Notes: a model not told the origin generated them from the sequence alone. A DNA stretch of 64,000 nt from Limnanthes douglasii subsp. nivea (GCA_036936605.1 JAUPFV010000004.1:68596352-68660351); one strand, 5' to 3'; shown: positions 19,551 through 31,592, counted from the first letter of the stretch. Made by a program: numbers and translations.

Positions 19551-20144
19551 AATTAGAGAAGCAACAACGTCGGTCGGTTTTTTAAGAAGACCTACAAAAG
19601 TAGTCTTCTCTTCAATAGCTTGAGAAGTGGTAGCCGTTGGATTATCCTCGTAAGTTGGACTAAACGTTCGTCGGAAGTTGTCTTTTTTTTCTTCAACATC
19701 AGGATGAACAGGAGAAACATTAGATTTGATTTCTAGAATTGATTCAAGTGGTCGTTTGTTCATCCGAGCAACATCAATTATTGTCAGCTTCCGTGGGGGT
19801 ATCTCTGGCGTTGGCCTTAGAGTTCCTTGTGGAGTAGCAACTGGTGTAGAAGGAATCTCTAAAAGGGATCCTTTAGAGAATTTAGAGTTCTTATGCTTGT
19901 TATCTTTATGGTGCATTTTTCTCGTCGAGGAGGATCCTCTTGAATGGTTAAGCAAGAAAGATTGGGGGCTGAGAGCAGATATCCGAAGGAATAATTTTTG
20001 TTGAATTGTCCGTGGGAGACCAGAAACCGTAGTAAGAAATAACCGGGACTGGGGTTCTGGTTCAACGTGTAATCCATCAGCTCTCCTCTCTTCGAATTTC
20101 TGGTTAATGGTTAACCACTCTAGCATGTGAAAATTATTTGGCAT
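19551..20144 (-). CDS. Orphan ORF of about 198 codons, truncated by Copia-B
   Basis: ATG at 20144 opens MPNNFHMLEWLTINQKF and the frame stays open past the Copia-B boundary (about 19550), ending in copia sequence at 19506. The protein is rich in Ser, Pro, Thr and Lys (HSRGSSSTRKMHHKDNKH; STPVATPQGTLRPTPEIPP) and ends in LLKKPTDVVASLIEG before the break. I do not recognise a domain. Composition and layout recall the disordered N-terminus of the antisense proteins of the gypsy elements at 42.8 and 50.3 kb, but the likeness is weak. A TATA box sits about 85 bases upstream. It could be a host exon or an accessory ORF of an older retroelement. Confidence 0.4.
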
Positions 20145-20226
20145 AAACTATTTCTCTCATTAGAATGATTTCTTCAGAGCTTTCTCTCTCTAAAATGTGT
20201 TGAGAAGATATATGGTGAACAAAGAA

Positions 20227-20235
20227 TATTTATAA
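20227..20235 (-). promoter_or_regulatory. TATA box of the 20144 ORF
   Basis: TTATAAATA on the minus strand, 80-90 bases before ATG 20144, with a purine-rich leader (agagagagaaagctctg) between. Confidence 0.45.
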
Positions 20236-20504
20236 GAGAATAGTGGGCTTTAAAGGATGTCAAAGCCCAGGGTGGTGATGGTTTGTTTGTATGGGGGAAA
20301 TTGTCCAAAATAGGAGTAATAAGTGCCTAGGTACGCGTTACGCTGCCCCTAGGCTGGATCGTGTAAAAAAGAAGAACATGTGAAGGGTATCCCGATGGGC
20401 ATTTGTCAGGGGAGAAGTGTTTTCATTGGAGGTGTCTGAAAAAAGGCATGACGTCACAAGTATGAAAATTTTGAGAAAACGTTTGGAATGGATATCAGAA
20501 AGAA

Positions 20505-20690
20505 CATACCAAAATTCGAGGGAGATCCATTCTATAATTCGAGGGAAATTTAGTTATCCTAAAATTCGAGGGCCATCTAATCATTTCTAAAATTCGAAGT
20601 AGATCCATTAATTCTACAATTCGAGGGAAATTTAGTCATCCCAAAATTCGGGGGACATATAATCATTTCTAAAATCCGGGGGAGATTTTT
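20505..20690. repeat. Short tandem repeat built on 'aaattcgaggga'
   Basis: Six or more copies of a roughly 27-bp motif (aaattcgaggg plus aatttagtcat or agatccatt) make two copies of a unit of about 82 bp, at about 20556 and 20638. Confidence 0.75.
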
Positions 20691-21170
20691 ACTATGAATA
20701 AAAAAATTCTAAGGTTACAAATTCGTTTTTTGGCCATGACGGTCAGCCAAAATCCTACGAGAAACTGCGAGCAAAATCCGATGAAGATAAGAGTTATCAT
20801 ACAACAGTCCTTGTTTAAACATTCTCACAAGGACCGAGGGGCTAGTGATAAGGGAATAATAAAGATCTTAGAAAGTTATGTGTTTTTTGTTAATAAAGAA
20901 AGTCTCTTAGGAGAAATTGATAATTATGTAATATAGAAGGAAAAATTTATAGAAAATAATAGACTTAAAGATAAGACCACAATTAGTGAGTTGTTAGACA
21001 CGTGAGACCTATTATTTGTACTCTAAAAGCAGAACCTTTTTTTTGGAAAAGAGTGAATAATTAATGATTATACAATTATTAATCTTTACTTTCTCTCTCT
21101 AAAAATATAGCTTTCCATTTCTAAAATATTAACTAAGTAATTTGAATCACGAATTTAGTCCTATAAGAAT
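20691..21170. other. AT-rich stretch, nothing supported
   Basis: A small frame (20694-20936) has no recognisable motif and codon use like its AT-rich flanks, so it is not called. Confidence 0.4.
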
Positions 21171-21780
21171 TTGTTTTACTCTAAAACCTCCTACAAAGAT
21201 TGTAGGAACTATCAGTTTTAACTTACCAAACAAGTATTACATTAGAGTTTTGCCCGCTTTATCGACCAAATGGTATTTTTGACGCATGTTGTAGATCGTA
21301 CACATACTACATATATTTTTTGGGTTTTTAAGCTTCAAACCACGATATCTTTTAGCCGAGAACCGATTATCGTGAGTTTACGAATAAATTCCTCTTCGTC
21401 GGCTTTTAGTCTAGCGGTTCGGGAATTACCATCAAATTGTAAAAATGGTTGGTGGTTGTGTTTCTCATTTACCAATACAAATCTCCAATAACCAAGTAGT
21501 TCTAAGACTGGACTTCCCCTTGACGTGACGGGACAACCACATTTTTGGATGAACAATCTTAGTGCTTTTTCATAAACCCCATTTTGGGATTAGGTTTACA
21601 AACACCTTTCCTTGTGCACTTAAAATACATCAATGGAGTTTTCTCTATTTTGCTACCGTATTCGTCTTTAGTGATACACATAATGAATCCTAACTTGGTG
21701 GTTTCAGAATCAACCCATGAGAACAAATCGGATATCGTATAATAGCTATCGTTAGTAAAAATTTGTGTGTAATCAGTCAT
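21171..21780 (-). pseudogene. FAR1/MULE transposase N-terminal fragment
   Basis: Starts MTDYTQIF at 21780 and carries DLFSWVDSETTKLGFIM, then CTRKGVCKPN. After a frame change near 21557 it continues KCGCPVTSRGSP, GYWRFVLVNEKHNHQP and ADEEEFIRKLTIIGSRLKDIV, then (same frame, past a stop) a SLKTQKIYVVCTIYN-like block. The Cys pairs plus HNH make the FAR1-type zinc region; the last part is the usual link to a MULE transposase domain, which is absent. A truncated Mutator-like relic, distinct in sequence from the gene at 5.9-10.4 kb. Confidence 0.65.
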
Positions 21781-24780
21781 GGATTATGGTGGTTGTTCCA
21801 GTTGCTATAAAACACATAAAATTATATCAAAATTTATGTAATTAGAACTAATTATATCAAAATCTTCTTAAATAGCGCACAGTCATGCATGTCAATAGTC
21901 AAAATTGTGCACACAAGACAACCAATTTGAACAAAATTACGCAACAATAGTACCTTAATTTAGCAACAAATCATGAAATACCACACAAATAATTACACAA
22001 AACGTGCACACCCATGTATGAAATTTGGAAAAATTGTGCATGCAAACTAATCTAATTTTAGGCAAAATCATGCGTTGTTGGTGTGCAGTTCATCCATAAT
22101 AGTGTGTATAATCATAATTTAAGTCACTCAAATCCATAATTTATGTATAGTTGTTGGGTTGGAGAAAACAAATTGGGTTGGAGAAAACAAATTGGGTTTT
22201 TAGACTGAAAATTAGATTTTTATATGTGAGGTTTAAATAAATCTTTTCAAGTTTTTTAAGAAAACAAAATTAGAATTGGGGTCTCATTCTATAAATAAGA
22301 GGTCAATTGTAACGGTTTTAAGCTATGGTAGATGGACACTAAATTTCTTCTAAAATCCTGATTATTTGTATCCATTCATATTCGACATCAATTGTTAAAG
22401 GTCCGATAATTATAATTAGGACCATAAAATATGAGATTTTAGGTTTAAACATGAATCCAAACAAATTTGTTTAAAACTAACATTCCAAACATGGATTTGG
22501 ATATGAAATTTTAAACTATATGTTGTAAAACTAGATTATCCATTTATATTATTATGAGATAATATATGTATAAAATTGTGTAATATTTAATAGATAAGTT
22601 CGATACAAAATATTAGTCCATAAAATTAGGGAGATACAACTAAATTAAGCTTCACGAACAAATCTGTTTCCGAAGATAAATCTTTAAAACCCTTAATTTG
22701 GTCTTTCTTATTTCTCTTTGTATCATCTTCTATTGATTTACCTCCATGGCCAGTGAACTCCATGCGTATACACTCTTTGGTTATTCTGGTTTCTCCATTT
22801 TCTTCATTGGTCTCTCCTCTCTCTTTGTCAACTTCTTCCCTTTATTCTCTATAATTTCCGTTGTCTTTAATTTAATCACCATATTATCCAACTACAAAAA
22901 TTTCTTCTGCAATTTATTTTTTTCCGTTTCCAATTGTGATGTTTCCAGTTGGTTCTCGTGATCTAAAAAATAATATCCATCTGATTCAATAACTACTAAT
23001 ACTAGAATAGATATTTGTGTCTATTGTTACAAATGTTTGCATCCAAATGGTGTACTTTCTTCAAAATTAACGAATATGAGTGCCTAACTTAAATTTTAAG
23101 GTGTAACTAATTTGCTTTTAAAATGAAATTTGTCGTATCCCAATTTTGTTACCTAAAACGCCTTCCTCCCTTTACTCGCTTCTTTGTGCATGTGATTGAA
23201 TATAGGGGAGATAAAATTTATTTCTTCCCACTGACACGCATGTTGAAGGTAGCCAAATAAGTTTTTGATTCAGCCACCTCCAAATATTTATCTGTAAATA
23301 CATGTGAATTACGAACAACCACTATCAAATTATTTAGCTTTAAGGAAAAAATTGCATTAAAAATATATATATATAAATGTTTACGTACAAGTTTTATCCA
23401 TGAAACAACATAGTTGATACTTTAAATATGATATGTTCTTAACCATGTTTCTAGTACATACTTTAAAACCGCAGATGTAAACAATCAAACCCAAATTTGA
23501 AAGCATATCCAACACTAAAGGCATTCACAATTAAACACTAAATCTAAAATTCAAATCTATCCCATGATAAATCTTGTTGTACGCATCCATTGAATGTCGA
23601 ACTCATTATTGGAGAGGTCTATTTACATGCATATCCCCTATGAAAATTCACCAAAGAATGGAACTGGCGCAAGCTCTCTATGGCAAAACTAGCTGCTAAT
23701 TTTTTTAAATCTCAATGTCAAGAATAAACACAAACAATAAGCATAAGAAGATAATATGAGAATATATTATAAGAATATATTACCCAAAAAACTACGCTAG
23801 ATACACATACAATGATAAAAAATCTAAGTAACATAAGATGTAATAAAATCTTCATTGTTATTCACTGACCATTTCTTAAAGCTACCCTGAATAATTTATT
23901 ATCACTAAATTAATATATATAAATATATATGAACAGTTTTGTACCTTAATATGTAAAGAAATCACATATTATGCTAAATACTTCCATAAAAAAACACCAT
24001 TTATTTAGTACGCAACAATATTTCGAATCCTGGAGCAACCATCGCATCTCAGGCTCGGGAGACTTAAGATACTAATAACAACAAAAAAATGTATCTATGG
24101 TAGTCAAATGAATAAAAAAATATTCATAAACAAATAACCCTTAGGCACCAAAAAAGTCTAGAAAAATAGAGGAATAAAGACGAAACCGAGAAATGCACAG
24201 AATATAATGCTTGTTTGATAAGAAAAGACCACACATAGAAAACAATGAAGTCATAACATAAATCAAAATGTATGTAGGGAAACATGCGATGTTAAGTGCT
24301 ATCAACTGAATTTGATATACATACCTTCATTGGAGAAGGTTGCTTAACTTCACGCTCATAAAAAGTAAATGACTGGATCATGCTACCACCAAAACAAAGG
24401 TGTTGAACCAATTTTAAAAAAAAATCGTTGCAGGGGGTTTCTGCATTTGCTGCCCTTTATGTTCTATTCACAAGCTTCGTGGCTTGGTTACGAAGGACTC
24501 ATTGTACAATAACTTCTTATTCAGGAAGATGTGGCAAACTATAATATCAAATATAGTGGACTGACAATGTAGTTCCAGTTCCAACTTTTCGTGCTCTTTC
24601 TCTATAACACTTCCAACTACTTACCGAAACAAACAAAATTAACACGAACTTGAACCTAGGCTTTGTGATTCGTAACAAAAACTGAAGTGAAACATTATGG
24701 ATTTTAAACTTTCATTTTGTGATTTTTAACAAAAATAAAAACTACGCAAAGAAACATCGATTAAGAATATGACAAATTTG
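21781..24780. other. 3-kb AT-rich non-coding stretch
   Basis: No gene is supported. A 71-codon frame at 22746-22961 (MASELHAYTLFGYSGF, very hydrophobic afterwards) has a good start context but no recognisable family. A 19-bp tandem duplication (tgggttggagaaaacaaat) lies at about 22156-22196. No terminal repeats were found. Confidence 0.45.
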
Positions 24781-25080
24781 AACTTACGATTCTGAGTCGA
24801 TTCTAGAGAAGTTGAAATCGGCTGGAGCTTCTACGAATTCTGGGTTAATTGGAAAAAAGTTAGAATGCAAGTATTATGTTATGGATTCGAAACAATGGAG
24901 ATGTGGAAATGATGGAGATGATGATTTCGTTGAGTGTCTAGATAAAAGTAGAATTAGAATAGAGGCGTGGAAAGGAACAATTGAGATTTGGATCGATGAA
25001 GAGCAGAGAGGAAGAATGAGATTAAAACTGTGAATTCTTATAATCGAGCATAGACTAGTTGCTTTTTATATTTTGCAGAA
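24781..25080. other. Possible remnant of a gene 5' end
   Basis: Less AT-rich than its flanks. On the plus strand a frame of 73 codons (24812-25033) is open. On the minus strand a pyrimidine-rich leader follows a TATA-like 'atataaaaag' (about 25064) and reaches an AATC-GTAAG donor-like site near 24785, which would suit a first exon. Neither reading is convincing. Confidence 0.2.
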
Positions 25081-25718
25081 ATCCATTCCACGAGAGCATC
25101 TCCAACGGTCTTTTTATATTTTGGATAAATTTATATATTAGTTTACCACAATAATTTTAGATTAGAAAAAAAATAAGTATATTTGCTATCAAGAGGGAAA
25201 TAAAGATTCGGTTGGGATGCTCTTACGGATTAACTTTAATATATATCCATACTCATAAGTTTTTCTCACAATTGGTATCAGCTCTTCATTTAGATATTTC
25301 GATTGATTTTAAATAATATTAATAACTTTTTTATATTAATTAAGTAGTCATTTAAACATTTAAAAATGAATAATATTTAAAAAAACTTAGAATTACAATT
25401 TTAGTTTATTTTTCAAATCAAGTTGTAAAACTAATTCAGAATTTATGAGGTATAATTTTTTTTAATTTTTTTTAATTGAAATTAATTTCTATTTTAATAT
25501 TAAAACTAAATTATTATTTTGAGAAAAGAATAATTTTTATTAATTTGAAATGAATACAAGGAGAAAAATGATTATATCTTTAGGTAATAATTACAAATTT
25601 GAAATAAAAAAACTAAAAAAATAAAGAAATGAAGCTCCATATTCATATATGCAAATGTCTGATATTAAAGTCTTTGACAATTAAGAACGACGCTACTCAA
25701 AATACATAATCAAATCAA
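25081..25718. other. AT-rich stretch leading into LINE-2
   Basis: No gene. It may hold the 5' end of LINE-2, but the boundary was not found. Confidence 0.4.
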
Positions 25719-26304
25719 GTTGAGAATGGAAAAGGACAATCAAGACGTTGTCTCGAAGATGAATTCCCAACTCTTCATCAATCTAATCTTGGATTCAAGA
25801 GTCATAATCAAGACATATTTCAAAATCCAGTCTTCAAAAGAGATTAGTCTCTTTTTCCAAAAGATAACCATAGGAGAAGAAGCAACATCAAAGATGGAAA
25901 ATCCCACCTTTCGCAGATGTGGTTCACCAAAAACCAAAAGTATTCACACATTCAAAGGTGACACAACAGACCAATGATGACTTTAAGGTAATAATATTTT
26001 AGGAAGAAGATAAGTCAAACTTCCTCTCAATCTCCATTTATACTTAGCAAAATTTTCATTTAGTAATCATCGCCTTAAAAAACTACATACTTGTCTTGAT
26101 AGTTTCAAATTCAAAGGTAACTATATCGTATCACAATTTGATTAGAAGCATTATTTTATAGAACTTGAATTAATAGAAGATATTTTTAAAATATGGAAAA
26201 AGAATGTGGGGTCTGTGAACTAAATTTCCTTAAGAATTCTTAAATGGTGTCCGGGATTCAACCCAAAAGTTGAATCCCTTGTCACTCATATCTGGTCCCA
26301 GGTA
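25719..26304 (+). pseudogene. LINE-2 part 1: ORF1 N-terminal half
   Basis: The clearest part is 26100-26300, where one frame reads FKFKGNYIVSQFD, KHYFIELELIEDIFKIWKKNVGSVN and LRILKWCPGFNPKVESLVTH with two stops. This is the pattern of plant L1-like ORF1 (DUF4283-type, ending in a W-PGF block before the VW-LPL motif). Further left, PPFADVVHQKPKVFTHSKV probably belongs to the same ORF. It is cut at about 26304 by the hAT-like element and continues at 28922. ORF1 proteins of this kind bind the LINE RNA; the role here is inferred from the family. Confidence 0.6.
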
Positions 26305-26346
26305 GCGGTGGCAAACAGGTCAACCACGATCCACCAGACCTATTTA

Positions 26347-26631
26347 CTCCCTCTGTTCCACAATATAGGTCGTTTTAGAAAATACAAAAAATTCTACTTT
26401 AATTGTCGTTTGGTAATATCAATGCAGCAATTAATTTCTTTTGACCAATGATATTTTATTGTTTGTTTCCTTTTATTAAATTAATAAATTTGACCCAATA
26501 GAATTAGATTGCTTCTTGTGTTTTATAGGAGAGAGAAATCATCATTGTATTTATTGGTTTCGGCATTACAAGCAAATAGGGAGCCCCCTCCCGTTTGAGT
26601 CGTTGCGAGCCGGAAAGCGGAATGGAGGGAG
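26347..26631. mobile_element. Stowaway-like MITE nested in the hAT-like element
   Basis: Starts CTCCCTCTGTTCC and ends GGAATGGAGGGAG, with TA on both sides (26345-26346 and 26632-26633). These are the standard Stowaway (Tc1/mariner) ends. 285 bp, no coding capacity. Confidence 0.88.
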
Positions 26632-26939
26632 TAATAATTTTAAACATGTTACAGGTTGCAGGTCTGCTGGGTTACTACTTATGCCGGTCTAACAGGTAAA
26701 GGTTGCCGGTCTGCCAGGTTGCATGTATAACGGGTCAGGTTTGCAGGTCTGGCAGGTAAATCAACGTAGGTTAGTATTTTATAATATTATTTAAAATTAA
26801 CTTGTATATTTTAATTAAGTCGAATTTCAATAATTGAGATATGTACCATATAAATGAAATAATTATGTTATTTATTGTATTTTGATTTAAATATTATATT
26901 ATTTTAATAGAAATTCTATAATTAATGTAATTATATCGT

Positions 26940-27245
26940 AAAAAATATAATTGTAATATGATTTTGATATTGTTTGATAATATATAGATATTTAAGATAT
27001 TTTATTTAATATTAGGTAGATATTAAATAATATATACTCATTTAATTTTATTTTGATTATAAATTATTATATTATTGAAAATAGTTTTACGATCATAAAA
27101 TTAATAATTTGATTGTCTTAAATAAGATAGCATAAACAAGATAATTGTAATATGATTTTTATATTGTTTGATTATATTTAGATATTTAAGATATTTTATT
27201 TAATATTAGGTACATATTAAATAATATATACATAATAAACATATA
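26940..27245. repeat. Two-copy tandem repeat of about 194 bp
   Basis: 'attgtaatatgattttgatattgtttga...tttaatattaggta(g/c)atattaaataatatata' occurs at about 26949 and 27143 inside the hAT-like element. Confidence 0.7.
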
Positions 27246-27521
27246 ATTGTATTATGATTTGTAATTATCAGGTAGTTCTTTAGATCTTTCAAGCTTGAAG
27301 TGTATATGTTTAGATGATTTAATAGTTTATTGTATTTTCAAACTATTCAATATTTGAAGTATAAATTAAAAGTTTTTAGAATTGTATAAGTATATGCATA
27401 AACATAAATTACTTGTAAATAACAAAATAAAAAATTGAAATTGAAAGAGGCTTAAATAACATTTAATAAAAAAAAAAATAGAAGCAAAACAAACAATTCA
27501 TTAATAATAAAAACCAAACAA

Positions 27522-27923
27522 GAAAAAAAAAATCGAACTATTCCGAAAGTAGAACTACAATATGTAAAATAAGAAAGTAGAGTTGTATATAATTTCTATA
27601 ACTAGTTGAGAGATTTAGAGAGATGTATAGTAGATTTGAGAGATTGTGAGTTTGGAGTTGGGGTCTCCTCTATTTATAAGGGAGACTCATTAAAAAAAGT
27701 TAAAAATTCGAAAAAAAAGTCTGATCATCCGTACAAGAGTCTGGATGGTCTGGATCCATTCCGTTGAAAATTCGGACCATTTGGACAACTTCAAACTCAC
27801 AATCTCTCAAATCTACTCTACATCTCTCTAAATCTTTCAACTAGTTCTAGAAATTCTATAAAACTCTACTTTCTTATTTTACATATTGTAGTTTTACTTT
27901 CGGAATAGTTCGATTTTTTTTTC
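27522..27923. repeat. Inverted duplication of a promoter/5'UTR-like block
   Basis: Arms 27522-27660 and 27786-27923 are inverted copies, about 95% alike (7 differences in about 130 bp by eye), around a 125-bp spacer. The spacer side of the left arm has a TATA box on the minus strand (cttataaata, 27671-27680), so that the left arm lies where a 5' leader would be (CT-rich, 'ctctcaaatctact'). The right arm has no TATA. Confidence 0.8.
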
Positions 27924-28270
27924 GCTAATTGTTTTTAAATGATAAAAACACTTAAATAATATTGTGATAACATTATAATATCTCAATTAAGAGCTTCATA
28001 TAATTTATCAAGTTATTTACTTTTGTAGTTATTTAAATTAGTTCTTTTAATTTTAATTTTATTTGCGATATTAGTTGTTATTAGTTGTTACTAATAAGAA
28101 CTTGAAGAAGATGAATGATGTTTGTAATAGTTTTTTACTATTTTGTATTTTAATTTGAAAACATTTGTACAACTCCTCGCCTGCAAGAATATAAACTGTG
28201 AACCGCTAAATAAACCAAAAAAAACTATTTACGGTTTATTATAATAACAACTATCAATTAATTATAAAAT

Positions 28271-28803
28271 ATGATTTTGGTTTAAAAAATAATAACAAAT
28301 ACTTGTAATATTTGTAACCAAATCACAATAATAATCAAAATTTAATAATAAAATGAGAACCATATGACTTTAATATTTTACCATCATAAAATATGATTTT
28401 GGTTTAAAAAATAATAACAACACTACTACTATTTATAACCAAGTCATAATAATATTCAAAATGTAATATTAAAATTATAACCATAATACTTGTAATGTTT
28501 TAACATGATAAGATATTGTTTTGGTTTATAGCATAATATCAACACTTTTAATATTTAAAACCAAAACGTAATAATAATATTCGAAATGTAATAATAACAT
28601 TATAACCTTAAAATTAATATTTAAAATTTTGGTTTATAAAATAATTACAACACTTAAAATATTAATACCCAAATCAAAATAATACTAACCAAAAATGTAA
28701 TAATAAATTTATAATCATATACATTATAAAAATATTTTTTAAATATTAATTTAAGATATGATTTTGGTTTATAAAATAATTACAACACTTATAATATTTA
28801 AAC
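28271..28803. repeat. Tandem repeat, period about 110-136 bp, 4-5 copies
   Basis: The marker 'atgattttggttta(t/a)aaaataat' recurs at about 28271, 28393, 28513, 28622 and 28758. AT-rich and diverged. It lies in the right part of the hAT-like element. Confidence 0.7.
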
Positions 28804-28921
28804 AGATCTGCCAGGTTGCAGGTATATTAGGTTGCAGGTCTGCCAGATTGCAGGTATAACAGGTCAGGTTTGCAGGTCCCCATTTATTTCTCGCAAGTCG
28901 AGACCCATTTGCCACCACCAC

Positions 28922-29972
28922 TCTAAGGTCTGCCAAAGTTCATGTACGATCAGGATTCAACTGTACATATTTCCAAAACCATAGGTAGACCTCTGTCTAC
29001 CTGGGTTCCATCAATAAACAAAGTTACATACAATTTTTGTAGGGTGTGGTTAGAGTTAGACATCTCTAAAGCACATCCTGATTTTTTTGGATTGACTTCG
29101 GTAAAAAAACGTTATTGGAAAAAAAATTAATTATGGTGAAATAAACTTTTATTTCCTTGAGTGTAATTACCTAGGTCACGAGATAAATATTATAAAAGCT
29201 CTCAATTTAACAAATCTAAAACTGTTGAAAACAACACTCTAACTAAAATGGACAATAAATATTTAAATTCATCTCAAAAATAGATTTCAAAATAAATAAA
29301 ATCTATAATAGTTCAAAATAATTCCACAGAAGATGAGCCCCTTTCAAATTAAAAGAAATTTAACTCAAAGAATGAAACAATTGAACCCTTAAAACTTCCC
29401 CCTTAAACAAAACGAAAAATAACTAATTAGAAACATCACAAAAGACATAACTAAAACCATTGAACAAATAACTACTAGTGTTCTTCTAACTCAAATGTGA
29501 TCCATTTTAAAGGATTATCTAGTCACTCAAATAAAAAAAATTAATGACAATAAAAATTCTAAATTGGAATGCCAGAGGGATAGATAATAAGAGTACAATC
29601 AAAACTGAAAGAACTGATTTCTACGCGCTCCAAGAGACAATGATCAATTCTAAAAGAATTGATATGATCACTGAAAACTTAAATTCCATTCAAACTATTT
29701 CAACAAAAGCAATAAATTTGGGTATTCTGGAAAAATAATGTCCAGATTACCACTCTTATTGATCATGATCAGATCCTTAATTTATCTATTAAGAACCCAT
29801 CAATTAGTAGATATTTTCTTGTCTCTATCATTTATGCTAAATGTCTAAAAACACATATATATGATATGTGGGAAAACATGAAAGAAATCTCAATCAATAA
29901 TCAAAAATGGTTATTGATTGGTGATTTCGATGTTATTCATTGTCTTGTTCATCTTTGTATCAAAATAGTAAT
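28922..29972 (+). pseudogene. LINE-2 part 2: end of ORF1 and start of ORF2 endonuclease
   Basis: Right after the hAT end, GLPKFMYDQDSTVHISKTIGRPLSTW and YNFCRVWLELDISK match the last part of plant LINE ORF1. ORF2 then begins at ATG 29544 with MTIKILNWNARGIDNK and DFYALQETM, the start of the AP-type endonuclease. After a frame change it continues IYAKCLKTHIYDMWENM and WLLIGDFDVIHC (the GDF-N motif with N to D). Gypsy-A cuts it at 29972. The endonuclease nicks target DNA to prime reverse transcription; this copy is dead. Confidence 0.75.
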
Positions 29973-30457
29973 TGATGAGTCCGAATCCAAGATATCTCCC
30001 CGGAAGGGCAGGTCAGTGTAAATTCTCTCCGAATACCGGACAGACACAAAGAACATAAAACGGACAGATCATTTGGACCGGACAGATCACTTCGAAACAA
30101 TGTGAGCCTAAGGCTGTTCGAACTATGACAAAAGTACTAAAAAACCTAAACACTTCCTGACTAAGCTACCTGTCTTCCTGCTTAGAACTCATGGGTCTTT
30201 AAACATGACCCGAGTCCATTAAACTTGACCCGAAAGCCCATAAGGGCCCAAACATCACACTATAAATACTTAATTTACCAGCATTAACTTCTGGTAATGA
30301 AAATTAACTGCTACCAAGCTGCTCAATTATCTCTCCACCTTAAAACACCCGTACACCACCGTTAAACACCCTTACACCACCGTTAGACACCCTTACACCA
30401 CCTTTAAACTCCACTTAAATTTACTAGCCTACCCTCAGGCTATTTTTATCCACACCA
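29973..30457 (+). repeat. 5' LTR of Gypsy-A
   Basis: Same ends and content as 43209-43671. A TATA box (ctataaata) lies at 30260-30268. The block 'cacc(c/g)ttaaacaccc(t/g)tacaccac' is repeated three times near the end here but fewer times in the 3' LTR, which explains the length difference. Confidence 0.92.
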
Positions 30458-30460
30458 AAT

Positions 30461-30478
30461 TGGCGACCACAGTGGGAG
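30461..30478 (+). other. Primer-binding-site region of Gypsy-A
   Basis: tggcgaccacagtgggag lies three bases after the LTR and is kept in Gypsy-B (one change). TGGCGAC starts are usual for plant gypsy elements; I do not assign the tRNA. Confidence 0.65.
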
Positions 30479-30530
30479 GAGAGAGGTGCCTGAATCAAGC
30501 ATTCAAAACCTGCCAAGAAATTATGTCCGA

Positions 30531-31592
30531 ATGAATCCGGATAATCCAGAGCTTCCACCAGCTTTGCTCGAAGTGGTGGAAGAGAACGATGAGTATACTG
30601 TCCAAGAGTGTGACAGGTTAAAGCTTGAGATAGAAGCTCTGAGGGCTGAAAAGGCCAAAATGGGCGTGAAAGAAAAATCCAAGGCATCGGTTGTTCATCA
30701 CACCGACAACCCTAGAGAGCCCGAGGCTTCGAAAACTCATGTGAGTACCAAAAAGACACATGCTAGTTCTAAAAAGTCTCACCGGTCCAAGCCTGTGGAG
30801 AGCTCTGACTCAAGTTCAGAATCTTCGGGCAGCTCTTCGGACAGTGAGGGAAATGAAAAATCCTTGTCCTCTAGCAGTGATGAGGGTCGAACCAAGAAAA
30901 AGCAAAAGCAGGTTAAGAAATATTCGACAAAAAGAGATCACCATGGAAGAATGAAAAGGCATATTGGAAAGGGGTCATCTCATAACCGGAGGCATGTAGA
31001 CCGGATGCTGATGGATCCTTTCGCTTTCCACGATGAACCATGTATCTTTGCAACTCCCAATGAGGATACTGTCTTCAGTCGTGGAAGAAATTGGAGGCAA
31101 TCTCCACTGTCTTCTAAAATCCTGTCCGGAAACCTCCCCAAGAGGTTTGACAGTACCAAGATGGAGAAGTACGATGGCAGTACTGATCCGGACAATCATC
31201 TGGAGCAATTCAAGAACTTCATGATGAACTTTGATGATGATGATAAACTACTCTGTAGGGCATTCTCCCAATCCTTCACGGGGAGTGCTCTGAAATGGTA
31301 CAACAGCCTGCCTCAGGGTTGTATTAAAGACTTTGATACGTTTTGGGTGGCCTTTCGAAGGCAGTTTGTGGGGAGTAAGGAGTTGAAGGGCAATGGAGAC
31401 ACAATAATCCATTGTGCCCAGGGGCCAAATGAATCATTGAAGGAGTATATAAGTCGTTTTGTGAACACGAAGAATGGGTTGGCTGATTGCTTCGAACAGG
31501 TGGCAATAGCATCCCTAAGACAAGGCTTGAACCCAGGCAACTTGGCTGATTCGGTGACCAGAAAGAAGGCCATGACCTGGGGGGGTTGCTAA
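30531..31592 (+). pseudogene. Gypsy-A gag
   Basis: The frame is open from before 30531; the first ATG is at 30531 (MNPDNPELPP), although a GTG 45 bases earlier is in the same frame. A charged, Ser-rich N-terminal region (SSDSEGNEKSLSSSSDEGRTKKKQ) is followed by the gypsy gag core: MEKYDGSTDPDNHLEQFKNF, CRAFSQSFTGSALKWYNSLP, FDTFWVAFRRQFVGS and LKEYISRFV. The frame runs into TAA after a G7 run (about 31580-31586); the true continuation (LLNQVGKQINVDETK) is in the frame of pol, so one base has been lost or gained there. Gag would form the particle that packages element RNA. Confidence 0.85.

Larger units (their letters stand above)
26305..28921. mobile_element. hAT-like non-autonomous element inserted in LINE-2
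   Basis: Left end AGCGGTGGCAAAC and right end ...TTTGCCACCACCAC are inverted matches of the plant hAT GGTGGCAAA type. Flanking 8-mers tcccaggt (26297-26304) and tctaaggt (28922-28929) agree at 6 of 8 and fit an aged 8-bp target duplication. The LINE-2 ORF1 reads across once the element is left out. No transposase remains. Direct sub-terminal copies of a 'tgccaggttgcaggtataacaggtcaggtttgcaggtc' type block lie at about 26714-26755 and 28837-28877 (written here as a family, not exact). Confidence 0.72.

Noticed and set aside
22746..22961. 71-codon hydrophobic frame with a good start context
   Set aside because: No family, no splice or promoter support, and composition of its AT-rich flanks. Mentioned only in the gap note.
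26305..28921. LTR-type reading of the direct sub-terminal repeats in the hAT-like element
   Set aside because: The repeats are short, lie inside the inverted ends, and no primer site or purine tract is present.
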